A stretch of DNA of 64,000 bases from Lewinella sp. IMCC34191 (lineage in GTDB: Bacteria > Bacteroidota > Bacteroidia > Chitinophagales > Saprospiraceae): contig NZ_QNQZ01000005.1 of assembly GCF_003390935.1 (NCBI RefSeq), forward strand, positions 248,001 to 312,000, written 5' to 3'. The number at the start of each line of letters is the position of its first letter. Positions within the stretch are counted from its first letter, which is position 1. The notes below the pieces were generated by a model. That model did not search any database. It was not told the DNA's origin and saw only the letters and a list, made by a program, of their open reading frames with translations. Below, piece after piece: positions 1 through 7,936 of the stretch. The translations under genes and the position numbers were made by a program.

Positions 1-88
1 GCTGCATATATGCGCAGACGCGAAGGCCTTTGCGGAGGTTCACACAACGCAATCGCTTCGGATCGAAATCCGCGACCCGTCCACTCTT

Positions 89-1576
89 TTACTCCTCTTT
101 CTCCTGGCGCTCCTCCGGTTCGGGTTCCGGCTTTTGTCCGTTTTCCCCGGCCAGCCCGTGTGCCGCCTGCTGCGTACCGATGACCCGGTCCAGCCCCTTG
201 CCCCCCCGTATCCATAGGTCGCGCTGCGGGAATGGAATCTCGACTCCCTTCTCCCGGAAGCCCTGGTCAATCCCAAAGCGGACGTCACTCTTTACATCCT
301 CGATCCGCAGAAAGTCGCGCGACCAGAAGATGATCTCGAAGTCCAGCGAGGAATTGCCAAAGTCCAGAAAGCGGACGATCGGATTCGGTGTCTTGAGTAT
401 CCGGGGGTGATCCAAAGCCACCTTCATCAGGATCTCCTTTACCAGATTCGTATCCGACCCGTAGGCTACCCCCACGCCGACGTGAAAGCGGGCTTTGCGC
501 TCTACATGGCTCCAGTTGACGACGTTCTCGCCGATCAATTTGGAGTTCGGAACGAAGATGATGATGTCGTCGCGGGTTTCTATCGTGGCGGTTCGCGCAC
601 CTATTTTGCGGACCGTCCCGATCTGGTGGTCGGCCACCTCTACCACGTCCCCGACCATCACGCCACGTTCGAAGAGGATGATCACCCCGCAGATCAAATC
701 ATTGAAGGTTTGCTGCAGCCCGATACCGATACCCACCAGGAGCGCCGCCGCACCGGTCCAGAGCACGACCAGGTCAAAGCCCGCAGCCTGAAGTACCAAT
801 AGGACGCCGACCACGTACACGAAGTACGTAATGAGTCGGTTGATCGCGTACTGGCTTCCGGCATCCACTTTGGAACGCCGGTAGTAAGCGCCAAGAATGA
901 GGTTCGTCACCGCCATCAGCAATAGACGGAGAAACAGAAAGACCGCTCCCGCGAAGACGACGTTCCCTACCGTAATAGTCGAAGTCGTTTCACCGCTTTG
1001 GTCCCGGAAGGCGTAAAGTACGAGCGAGGCCAGCCCCGTATCATTAAGCACAACCAGCAACGCCAGGGTATACATGAATGGCCGTACCGCCCGGAAACGG
1101 TTGGCGGCCGCCTCCTCCTCGGAAAGCGACTGGGCGGTCGCCGTCGTCGACATATGCATCCGGTGGTACCGCTGTACGAGTAATTCTTCGATCAGGATAT
1201 CCAAAACGTTTGCCACGATAAAGGCCAGCAGGGCTTTGACGATCGTACTGATGCGGACAACCAGGTAGACCGGCGGGCCGTCACTCGTACTTGCCTGCTG
1301 GATAGGCTCGTTCACGAAGGTGATATCGATATTCAGAATCCGCAGGATCACGATCACCAACAGGCTAAAGAGAGAAAACCGCGTCACGTTGCGCACCCGC
1401 GTGCGGTTCTTGACGCTGACCGCTTCCCGGCCGTAATACCAGGGCAGGACGCGGCGGACCATCAGGTAATTCGTGCCAAGCAATATCACCGTAGCTACCC
1501 CGATCAGCAGCAGCTGATAGGCGGTCACCGTGAATCCCATAAACTCCAACAAGATTAGTTCCCTCAGTTGGTCCAT
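89..1576 (-). CDS. MscS-family mechanosensitive ion channel
   Basis: An inner-membrane small-conductance mechanosensitive channel of 495 residues, expected to release solutes on hypo-osmotic shock. The N-terminal half holds several hydrophobic helices. The segment GIGLQQTFNDLICG matches the pore helix and start of the MscS beta domain, followed by DVVEVADHQIGTVRKIGAR typical of that domain. The C-terminal tail is charged and Glu-rich (ending PEPEERQEKEE). I chose the ATG at 1576; an upstream TTG at 1594 overlaps a GTACTTTG promoter-like box at 1592-1585 and is unlikely to be used. It is divergent from adenine deaminase. Family assignment is firm; conductance and gating properties are not predictable. 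Confidence 0.9.
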   Translation of the reverse strand: MDQLRELILLEFMGFTVTAYQLLLIGVATVILLGTNYLMVRRVLPWYYGREAVSVKNRTRVRNVTRFSLFSLLVIVILRILNIDITFVNEPIQQASTSDGPPVYLVVRISTIVKALLAFIVANVLDILIEELLVQRYHRMHMSTTATAQSLSEEEAAANRFRAVRPFMYTLALLVVLNDTGLASLVLYAFRDQSGETTSTITVGNVVFAGAVFLFLRLLLMAVTNLILGAYYRRSKVDAGSQYAINRLITYFVYVVGVLLVLQAAGFDLVVLWTGAAALLVGIGIGLQQTFNDLICGVIILFERGVMVGDVVEVADHQIGTVRKIGARTATIETRDDIIIFVPNSKLIGENVVNWSHVERKARFHVGVGVAYGSDTNLVKEILMKVALDHPRILKTPNPIVRFLDFGNSSLDFEIIFWSRDFLRIEDVKSDVRFGIDQGFREKGVEIPFPQRDLWIRGGKGLDRVIGTQQAAHGLAGENGQKPEPEPEERQEKEE

Positions 1577-1641
1577 AAGTATCGCAAAGTACAACCCGCG
1601 GCTCCCCTATCCGTTGGGGCAAGACAACATTCTACCTCCAG

Positions 1642-3294
1642 ATGCAGGAAATCAAGGGGCGGTACGTCGACCTCGACGCCCGGGAAATTTACGGCGCGGT
1701 CATGACTATCGACGACGAAGGCCGTATCGCGTCCATCCAGCGGGACCCCTCCCGCGACAAACGCGGCTGGTTCATTTTGCCCGGATTCGTCGATGCCCAC
1801 GTCCACATCGAATCCTCCATGCTCTTGCCCGTCGAATTTGCTAAACTCGCCGTCGTACACGGTACGGTGGCTACGGTCAGCGACCCCCACGAGATCGCTA
1901 ACGTGATGGGCCTGGAAGGCGTCGAGTACATGATCGATAATGCCCGCCACACTGCCCTGAGTATTCACTTCGGCGCGCCGTCCTGCGTACCGGCCACCAC
2001 GGCGGAGACTGCGGGCGCCCGCATAGACGCGGAAGGCGTCGCGGAATTGCTCAGCCGCCCCGACATCAGCTACCTCAGCGAAATGATGAACTACCCGGGC
2101 GTACTGCACGCCGAGCCGGGCGTCATGGCTAAAATCGATGCCGCCCAAGCAATGGGTAAACCCGTCGACGGTCACGCTCCCGGACTCAAAGGCGAACAAG
2201 CCGCCGCCTACGCTGACGCCGGTATCAGTACCGATCACGAATGCTTCACGGCCGCCGAGGCACGCGATAAACTCGCCGTAGGAATGAAAATACTGATCCG
2301 CGAAGGCAGTGCCGCCCGTAATTATGCCGCCCTGGAAGAACTGATTGACGAATTTCCCGACCGGCTGATGTTTTGCACCGACGATTGCCACCCCGACGAT
2401 CTGATGGCCGGTCACATCAACCGATTGGTCGTACGGGCCGTCCGCGGTGGTCACGACCTATTTAAGGTACTTCGAATCGCCTGCCGCAACGCCGTCGAAC
2501 ACTATAATCTCCCCATCGGCCAACTGCGGGTAGGCGACCGCGCCGACTTCATCCAGGTCGACGACCTGCGGCACTTCGGCATTATGGCCACCTACATCAA
2601 TGGCGTTCGGGTAGCCGAAGCCGGTGCGCACCTTCTCCCCGACCACCGTCCCGAACCCATCAACAATTTCAACTGCTCGCCAAAGGTGCCGGAAGATTTT
2701 CGCATCGCGCCAGGGCCGGAAGGCGGGAAACTCCGGGTCATCGGCGTGACCGACGGTGAGCTCGTCACCGATCACCTGGTACTGACGCCCGTACTCGACG
2801 ATACGGGCCGTCCCGTTGCTGCTCCCGAACGTGATCTCCTCAAGATCGCCGTCATCAATCGCTACCAGGATGCACCCGTTGCGCTCGGTTTCGTCCAGGG
2901 AATGAAGATGCAACGTGGTGCGATCGCCAGCAGCGTGGCACACGACAGCCACAATATCGTGGTCGTAGGAGTAGACGACGAAGCCATGTGCCGCATTGCT
3001 AATGCCGTAATCGCCGAGCGGGGCGGTATCGCTGCCGGCCGGGACGAATACCTGGAAGTCCTCCCCCTGCCGGTGGCTGGAATTATGAGTCTGGAAAGAG
3101 GCCCGCAGGTGGCCGCCCGTTACGGTGAGCTAAACGGTTTCGTGCGCAGAAAACTACGCTGCGAATTGGCCGCCCCGTTCATGACACTCTCCTTTCTGGC
3201 CCTCCTGGTCATCCCCAGCCTCAAACTGAGCGACCGTGGCCTGTTCGATGGCGCAGCCTTCGAGCCTGTGGACCTATGGGTTGAGTCCGAGTAG
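1642..3294 (+). CDS. ade: Adenine deaminase
   Basis: A 550-residue cytoplasmic amidohydrolase that deaminates adenine to hypoxanthine in purine salvage. GFVDAHVHIESS near residue 50 is the metal-binding start of the amidohydrolase barrel. Further family motifs are TVATVSDPHEIANVMG, GHAPGLKG, STDHECFT and FCTDDCHPDD. The C-terminal third (VAHDSHNIVVVG, then LPLPVAGIMS) is the adenine-deaminase C-terminal domain. Length fits the family. It stands alone on the plus strand, divergent from the channel gene. A weak hairpin at 3389-3403 followed by GTTTTAT could end transcription. The call is based on several family-specific motifs. Confidence 0.95.
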   Translation: MQEIKGRYVDLDAREIYGAVMTIDDEGRIASIQRDPSRDKRGWFILPGFVDAHVHIESSMLLPVEFAKLAVVHGTVATVSDPHEIANVMGLEGVEYMIDNARHTALSIHFGAPSCVPATTAETAGARIDAEGVAELLSRPDISYLSEMMNYPGVLHAEPGVMAKIDAAQAMGKPVDGHAPGLKGEQAAAYADAGISTDHECFTAAEARDKLAVGMKILIREGSAARNYAALEELIDEFPDRLMFCTDDCHPDDLMAGHINRLVVRAVRGGHDLFKVLRIACRNAVEHYNLPIGQLRVGDRADFIQVDDLRHFGIMATYINGVRVAEAGAHLLPDHRPEPINNFNCSPKVPEDFRIAPGPEGGKLRVIGVTDGELVTDHLVLTPVLDDTGRPVAAPERDLLKIAVINRYQDAPVALGFVQGMKMQRGAIASSVAHDSHNIVVVGVDDEAMCRIANAVIAERGGIAAGRDEYLEVLPLPVAGIMSLERGPQVAARYGELNGFVRRKLRCELAAPFMTLSFLALLVIPSLKLSDRGLFDGAAFEPVDLWVESE

Positions 3295-3590
3295 AGGGCA
3301 CCTTTAACCATGCCTGGACTTAAAAGGTGACAGGGGTGGCAATAGATAATTTTGGACAGACGTTTATGACATGAAATAACCAAAAACGAGTAGTTTATCT
3401 ACTGTTTTATGGGGGCGCCTTATTTCAGTTAAGTATCGCTTAACCAAGAAATACATCCGGTATTGATCCCTTTGCACGCTTACCCTGATCCGAGATCCGG
3501 GCGGGAAGAGTACCGGCATGTCTACTTATAGTGTTTGTTCATAGTGTCTCTGTTCAGTGTGGCCCGGCGGTAATGCCGGGCCGCAACTTT
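3295..3590. other. Intergenic region with two hairpins
   Basis: No gene is visible. It holds a weak stem AGTAG/CTACT at 3389-3403 with a short T-rich tail, a plausible terminator for ade. A strong GGCCCGGC/GCCGGGCC hairpin lies at 3561-3582 beside the stop of the next, convergent gene. Confidence 0.5.
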
Positions 3591-3592
3591 TT
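3561..3592 (+). terminator. GC-rich hairpin with T-run
   Basis: GGCCCGGC (3561-3568) pairs with GCCGGGCC (3575-3582) over a six-base loop, followed by CTTTTT at 3587-3592 on the plus strand. It sits where two convergent genes meet, so it may stop transcription from both sides; the T-run favours the plus direction. Confidence 0.55.
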
Positions 3593-4961
3593 ACCGTACC
3601 ACCAGTCGCTTTGACCAATTTTCCCCGGCGGCACGAGCTGTCAGTACGTATAGACCGGGCGGCGCATCTGCGGTTTCGCGTAGTACCGATTCTTCCGTCA
3701 CATATTTCTTAATCCATATTCTGCGACCAGCGAGGTCCGAGAGTTCCAGCATAACCTCCCCCCGCGACGGAAGATTGATGGTAATGGCATCCGAAGTAGG
3801 ATTCGGGTGGACGCCAAAGCTTTCCTGGCTGAACCGCTGCAGGTAAATGACTTCACTGATGGAAGACGTCCCGTCGAAATCCACGATCTGGAGACGGTAA
3901 TACGCACCGGCCGCCGGATCGAGATCGCTGAATTTATACGTATAGGTTCCGAATGCTCCGTTCGCACGCGCCAGAATGGTAGATATGGGCTCCCAGCTTT
4001 CACCTCCGTCGGAGGAACGTTCCACCATGTAGTAATGGACATCAGACTCCGCCATAACCGTCCACTCAAGTTGATTATCCCGTGCGGCGGTCTCACCGGT
4101 AAACGTAACTACATCGACTGGCAGGACAGCGGCCATTGTTACGTAATTGGATGTGCTACCGAAGTATGCAAAGTTATTCAATGTACCGCTGTAGGGTTTA
4201 CCACTGGCTTCGTTCAACCTACTCAGGATGGCTGGATACTGTTCATTGTAGTCCATATTGAAAGTGTAACTGGCCAATAAATCCGCATCGTAAGGATCGA
4301 TCGATTCCTCCACGGCATAGGTGCTTATTTCACTCGCCGTACGTGCGGTCGACCAGAAGCGCAATTCCGAGACCGTAATGTTGGAATAGCGATTTACCTC
4401 CCGCCCGATATAGATGGGTATGGAGGGTGATATGTTGGCCAACCTGGACGGCGCCCTGTTGCCGCCGGTCAGTCGCTGCTCCACGCCATCGATGTACATT
4501 TTGGTCCGGTCTTTGGCCCGGGACAGGGTGCCGTCGAAAACCACCGATACGAGTATTTCCTTTCCGATCTCCATCTGCGACTCCCACGCTTCCCGGAAAT
4601 CTTCCGTCCCGTTGGAAATATTGGTTGCCAGTCGGTTTCCTCCCCCGCCTGAGGTCTGCAGTTCAAAGATGTAGGAATTGCGGTAACCCCGGTAATCACG
4701 GAAGGCGAAGATGGCATCGTAGCTTTTCAGTGCATTAAAAGTGAAGCGGATCTCCATGGTCAGTTGCTGTCGGTTGCTGAGCTGCCCGGCAAAGCTGGGG
4801 TCCAGTACAACGTGGTCGTCGATGCCGTCAAACGCGAGCGCGGTGCGCATCTGGCCGATTAGGTGGGTCGGGATGATTAAGCTCAATAGGATACACCAGC
4901 CCAAAATCTTTATCCGTATCGCTCTCTTGGTGCAGTAGTTGGTGATAGAATAGGTGACCAT
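3591..4961 (-). CDS. Secreted LamG-like protein with T9SS sorting domain
   Basis: A 456-residue exported protein. A long signal peptide ends near LIGQ (about residue 37). Residues about 42-230 form a LamG/concanavalin-type jelly roll (ALAFDGIDDHVVLD at the start, PIYIGRE and VSELRFWSTARTASEI later), a fold that often binds glycans. Residues about 285-375 form a fibronectin-III-like module (LEWTVMAESDVHYYMVERSS). The C-terminal 75 residues, with HPNPTSDAITI and PPGLYVLTARA, are a type A T9SS sorting domain, predicting export through the type IX system and surface anchoring or release. The ligand is unknown. The FN3-like module is shared with the small secreted protein upstream. Confidence 0.85.
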   Translation of the reverse strand: MVTYSITNYCTKRAIRIKILGWCILLSLIIPTHLIGQMRTALAFDGIDDHVVLDPSFAGQLSNRQQLTMEIRFTFNALKSYDAIFAFRDYRGYRNSYIFELQTSGGGGNRLATNISNGTEDFREAWESQMEIGKEILVSVVFDGTLSRAKDRTKMYIDGVEQRLTGGNRAPSRLANISPSIPIYIGREVNRYSNITVSELRFWSTARTASEISTYAVEESIDPYDADLLASYTFNMDYNEQYPAILSRLNEASGKPYSGTLNNFAYFGSTSNYVTMAAVLPVDVVTFTGETAARDNQLEWTVMAESDVHYYMVERSSDGGESWEPISTILARANGAFGTYTYKFSDLDPAAGAYYRLQIVDFDGTSSISEVIYLQRFSQESFGVHPNPTSDAITINLPSRGEVMLELSDLAGRRIWIKKYVTEESVLRETADAPPGLYVLTARAAGENWSKRLVVR

Positions 4962-5129
4962 GGTAAAATACTTCGTGGTTCGTGCCTCAATTAATTCACC
5001 TATCCTATTTCAATGTCTATACCACAATGCAAATGACTGATATTTAATCATTTACGAATTTTTAGGATATTAATCCATTCCAGTTTTTGGACGCTATCCA
5101 ATTTTCGTAGTTGCCTTTCCCTAGCACAC

Positions 5130-5160
5130 AAAAAAAAGCCCCACCAGAATCTGGTGGGGC
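5130..5160 (-). terminator. Rho-independent terminator of the small secreted protein gene
   Basis: GCCCCACCAG (5138-5147) pairs perfectly with CTGGTGGGGC (5151-5160) over a three-base loop. On the minus strand it is followed by eight Ts (5137-5130), a textbook terminator just downstream of the 5203-5616 gene. Confidence 0.9.
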
Positions 5161-5202
5161 CGATTACATCATCATATGGTCCGTTGCTTGACCGTGTCTT
5201 GC

Positions 5203-5616
5203 TTATAAGTGAGTGCTGTAGCCGCGGAAGATTTCAACTTGGGATGAAATCTCCGATTCGCCCGCTGAGCGTACGGCGCGGACGCGGTAAACGCCGGTCG
5301 GCAGGGGGGCTATATCCATGAAACCATACTCCGATATTGCTTCGTCGGTTAGCTTCGCCGGAATAGCAGCTAACTCTTCCCAGGTATCGGCAACCCCCGT
5401 CGAACGTTCCACACTATAGTAGATCACTCCCGCCTGAAAGGCCGTCCACATAAGACGATTTGCCTGACCCATCGCTTCCCCCTCAAAGGAAACAATGTCT
5501 GCGGAGACGAGCAATGGGCTCGTGCTTTGTTGTGCGGATAGCGACTGTCCCGTCCACATGGCGAACGCCATAATAAAGAGGAGAAAGTATTTCTTGAAGG
5601 TTAGTGGAGTAAACAT
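5203..5616 (-). CDS. Small secreted FN3-like protein
   Basis: A 137-residue protein of unknown function with a signal peptide (hydrophobic FLLFIMAFAMW, cleavage near LSAQ). The remainder is a single module closely resembling the FN3-like segment of the LamG/T9SS protein at 3591-4961: compare DIVSFEGEAMGQANRLMWT and YYSVERS here with VVTFTGETAARDNQLEWT and YYMVERS there. It lacks the C-terminal sorting domain, so its fate after the Sec step is unclear. It has its own strong terminator, supporting expression as a short monocistronic message. It could be a truncated relic of a larger T9SS substrate. Confidence 0.75.
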   Translation of the reverse strand: MFTPLTFKKYFLLFIMAFAMWTGQSLSAQQSTSPLLVSADIVSFEGEAMGQANRLMWTAFQAGVIYYSVERSTGVADTWEELAAIPAKLTDEAISEYGFMDIAPLPTGVYRVRAVRSAGESEISSQVEIFRGYSTHL

Positions 5617-5835
5617 GCGTATATATTAGGTTTGATCAAAGTGGCGATCTGTATTCCGCCGTTTTATTCGTCCCCGTAGGAACGGTGTCTGCAATAGTAA
5701 TATCAAAGGGAATGCCAAAATGTATATCTCTATGATTCAGCAAGTTATACATTTACCAGATAGAACTTCGTTCCACATTCTGGAATTTGCCCGAATTTGA
5801 GACCGCCCCGGAATCCTTTTCGGAACGCTATGACC

Positions 5836-5867
5836 CAAAAAGAAGCGGCCCGGGGGTTGCCCGGGCC
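5836..5867 (-). terminator. Terminator-like hairpin
   Basis: GGCCCGGG (5847-5854) pairs with CCCGGGCC (5860-5867). On the minus strand a T-rich stretch follows (complement of 5836-5844). No recognisable gene feeds into it. Confidence 0.55.
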
Positions 5868-5961
5868 ACGTGAATACGACACTTGAATTACACAAATACT
5901 ATAGGACTGTCTATTGACAAATATCTTGAGTTTTACATGCCACCGCTGTGGCTGAGAAAGT

Positions 5962-5991
5962 GCGGCGGCGGAACTCGCATTCCACCGCCGC
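5962..5991. other. Large GC hairpin without T-run
   Basis: A 12-bp stem with one mismatch (GCGGCGGCGGAA at 5962-5973 with TTCCACCGCCGC at 5980-5991) over a six-base loop. Neither flank carries a long T-run, so its role is uncertain. Confidence 0.45.
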
Positions 5992-6497
5992 TTTGGAAAA
6001 TTAATTATCTAATCAAAACAGTAAAACACCTTATCTGCAGGCCGTCTTTAATCCGTATAAAAGCGGGCGACGGCATCTCATTTATGATGGCTATCGATTT
6101 TTCAGTACGCTTTCGTACCACGTTCAATCGTTAGGACACGAACAATATGACAAAGCACGTGCCAAAATATTTATGCTTGACAGTCAATTCATTATGAATT
6201 CAATTGCCGCATATTTATTCCACCCTTTGGAAAATGTCCATTTGATGTGTTTACTACGAGTCCGATTGGCGATATACGCCATCACGTCCCGTTTCATACA
6301 ATACGAGCTAATGGAGATAGTGGATTCACCATTTTACCCTAGTGGCACGTTATTCGGTTCCTCATACAAACGCTGCAGGCATATCCAAGCCTGATTCATG
6401 GTTGCCGGGTTCCGTATACGAGGTCGCAATACGTACTTGGTGACATACCAGCCTTCAAATAGAAATCCCCACACCGCGGAAACGGAATGGGGAGCCT

Positions 6498-6539
6498 AAA
6501 AAAAGAATACGTGGCCAGCGCCGAGCGCGACCACGTATT
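6498..6539 (-). terminator. Terminator-like hairpin
   Basis: AATACGTGG (6506-6514) pairs perfectly with CCACGTATT (6531-6539), with seven Ts following on the minus strand (complement of 6498-6504). The sequence beyond the hairpin shares GACACTTGAAYTACACAA with the element at 5836-5867. Confidence 0.55.
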
Positions 6540-6740
6540 AATTACGGACACTTGAACTACACAATAACACGAGATAATCAATTGCGGCGGTTGTCCCGCT
6601 ACGCGGCTTTTGGTTAATGGGATAAAATTGCCCCCCGGCCGGCGGAGGGAGAGGGGCCTAATCCTGTCCCCCTTTTTACCGGCCGGGTAGGCGATCAACA
6701 AGGGAAAAACACAGTAAAACTGCCGGTTGCGCTCCGGTCT

Positions 6741-6783
6741 AAAAAAAACGCCTGGTTGCTATTTCGTCTCTCTATACCAGGCG
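6741..6783 (-). terminator. Terminator-like hairpin
   Basis: CGCCTGG (6749-6755) pairs with CCAGGCG (6777-6783); eight Ts follow on the minus strand (6748-6741). It directly abuts the short tandem repeat at 6780-6866. Confidence 0.5.
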
Positions 6784-6866
6784 AATGTTTGCTCAAAGGT
6801 CAATAGGCGTTTGTTCAAAGGTCTAATAGGTGTCTGTTCAATGGTCTCTGGCGTGTCTCTCTTAGT
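6780..6866. repeat. Imperfect about 24-bp tandem repeat
   Basis: Three to four decaying units of the form GGYGTTTGTTCAAAGGTCT (units start near 6780, 6806, 6829 and 6850). Similar wording (GTGTTTGTTCATAGTGTCTC) occurs near 3530. No function is evident. Confidence 0.5.
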
Positions 6867-7351
6867 GCCATGGCGGGCCTTATGTGAGCCCGCTGAAAAG
6901 GAAAGAATGTTTGTTCGTGTACGTTTCAATGTTACGCTCACCCTTAGGCAATCGGTGTGCCACAAAAAGATGCACTGATAATCAGACGATTATAAATGCC
7001 TACCGTGTGTATTTATTCCTGAATCTGGAATTCTTCCATGCGTTGTGCATACATTTAAGTAGGCAACTAGCATTTTCGGGTAGGAACCCGCTGGTTTAGC
7101 GCACGTCTGATACCACTCAGCCTATTATCCGGGTTTTCTACCGTCCAATTGGTTGTCGCGTAAAGACGCCTTATGGTTGGCGATCCTATTCCGGTCCCAA
7201 CCGTATCCTCCGCCACACCAACCCAAGTGGCTTAACCGGTGTGCGCCTGCTGCTGATCACCCCCTCACCTACTTCACCCCACCGCCTATGGCGATGCGAG
7301 AGTGCGTGGTGCCCATGTAATTGATCTGCTAATCTCGCCTTCCAGCGGCCA

Positions 7352-7377
7352 TTTTTTGCGGCGGAGCGCAGGTAGAA
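7352..7377. repeat. Dispersed GCGGCGGAGCGCAGGT element, copy 1
   Basis: One of six copies in the window. This copy has the flanks TTTTTT before the core and AGAA after it. It is intergenic. Confidence 0.7.
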
Positions 7378-7687
7378 AGCCATCTTCTGGCAGCGATGAT
7401 TTGCACCTCGCGAACCATGATCACCTACCCCGCGGTGTCTCCCCGTCTAGCGCAGGAATTTTATTCCCCCGATTCCTGCAGACCGATTCTACTTCCGAGA
7501 AATCAATCATCTATCCAGTGCAAGACAGCTATTTTTTATAGGACAGCCACGTCAGTAGACGGGGGGTCTCCAGATCCCCACTCTGGCTAGAGCCTGACTT
7601 CAAGGTGCACGAGGCACAATGCCGGTAAGAGGCACAGAGCGCTACGATGCTCCTCTTTCTACCCCCTCCCATTTCCCCCAAACAACA

Positions 7688-7720
7688 AAGCCCCTTGACT
7701 AAAGAATAGTCAAGGGGCTT
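7688..7720 (-). terminator. Terminator of tRNA-Val
   Basis: A perfect 14-bp stem, 7688-7701 with 7707-7720 (core GCCCCTTGACTA), over a five-base loop AAGAA, located 13 bases past the tRNA 3' end on the minus strand, followed by a T-rich stretch. Confidence 0.85.
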
Positions 7721-7733
7721 CCTAAATGATAAG

Positions 7734-7808
7734 TGGTCGCTGAGAGACTCGAACTCCCGACCCCCTCGGTGTAAACGAGGTGCTCTGAACCAACTGAGCT
7801 AAGCGACC
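7734..7808 (-). tRNA. tRNA-Val: tRNA-Val (anticodon TAC)
   Basis: Read on the minus strand, 75 nt fold as a cloverleaf. The acceptor stem is GGTCGCT/AGCGACC with discriminator A. The D arm starts TAGCTCAGTTGG, the anticodon stem is CCTCG/CGAGG with loop TTTACAC (anticodon at 7773-7771), and the T loop reads GTTCGAGTC. The 3' CCA is not encoded. A strong terminator follows. Confidence 0.96.
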
Positions 7809-7936
7809 CGGTGTAGCAGCGTGGCCACCTACCGTCGTAGGCCTCCATCGCTAAGGGAGCGCAAATATACGGTTGCCCGCCCGACTCGTGCAAGCAAACA
7901 ATTGGTAATTTTACCGCTCTTTCGAAAGCTTCCCCC

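Larger units (their letters stand above)
5617..7733. other. Gene-poor 2.1 kb region
   Basis: No open frame here has convincing codon use, a start site or family motifs. Base composition looks more AT-rich than the flanks. It contains three minus-oriented A-run plus hairpin elements (5836-5867, 6498-6539, 6741-6783), an additional large GC hairpin at 5962-5991, an imperfect about 24-bp tandem repeat at 6780-6866, one copy of the dispersed GCGGCGGAGCGCAGGT element at 7352-7377, and the tRNA terminator at 7688-7720. Two of the hairpin elements are followed by the shared string GACACTTGAAYTACACAA. It may be a graveyard of decayed short genes or hold small RNAs. Confidence 0.5.

Noticed and set aside
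6396-6701. 101-codon minus-strand frame in the gene desert
   Set aside because: It runs through a strong terminator-like hairpin (6498-6539) and has atypical composition; no similarity pattern is recognisable.
7186-7383. Short minus-strand frame encoding FYLRSAAK at its start
   Set aside because: The peptide comes from the dispersed repeat; the remainder has no gene-like features and no ribosome-binding context.
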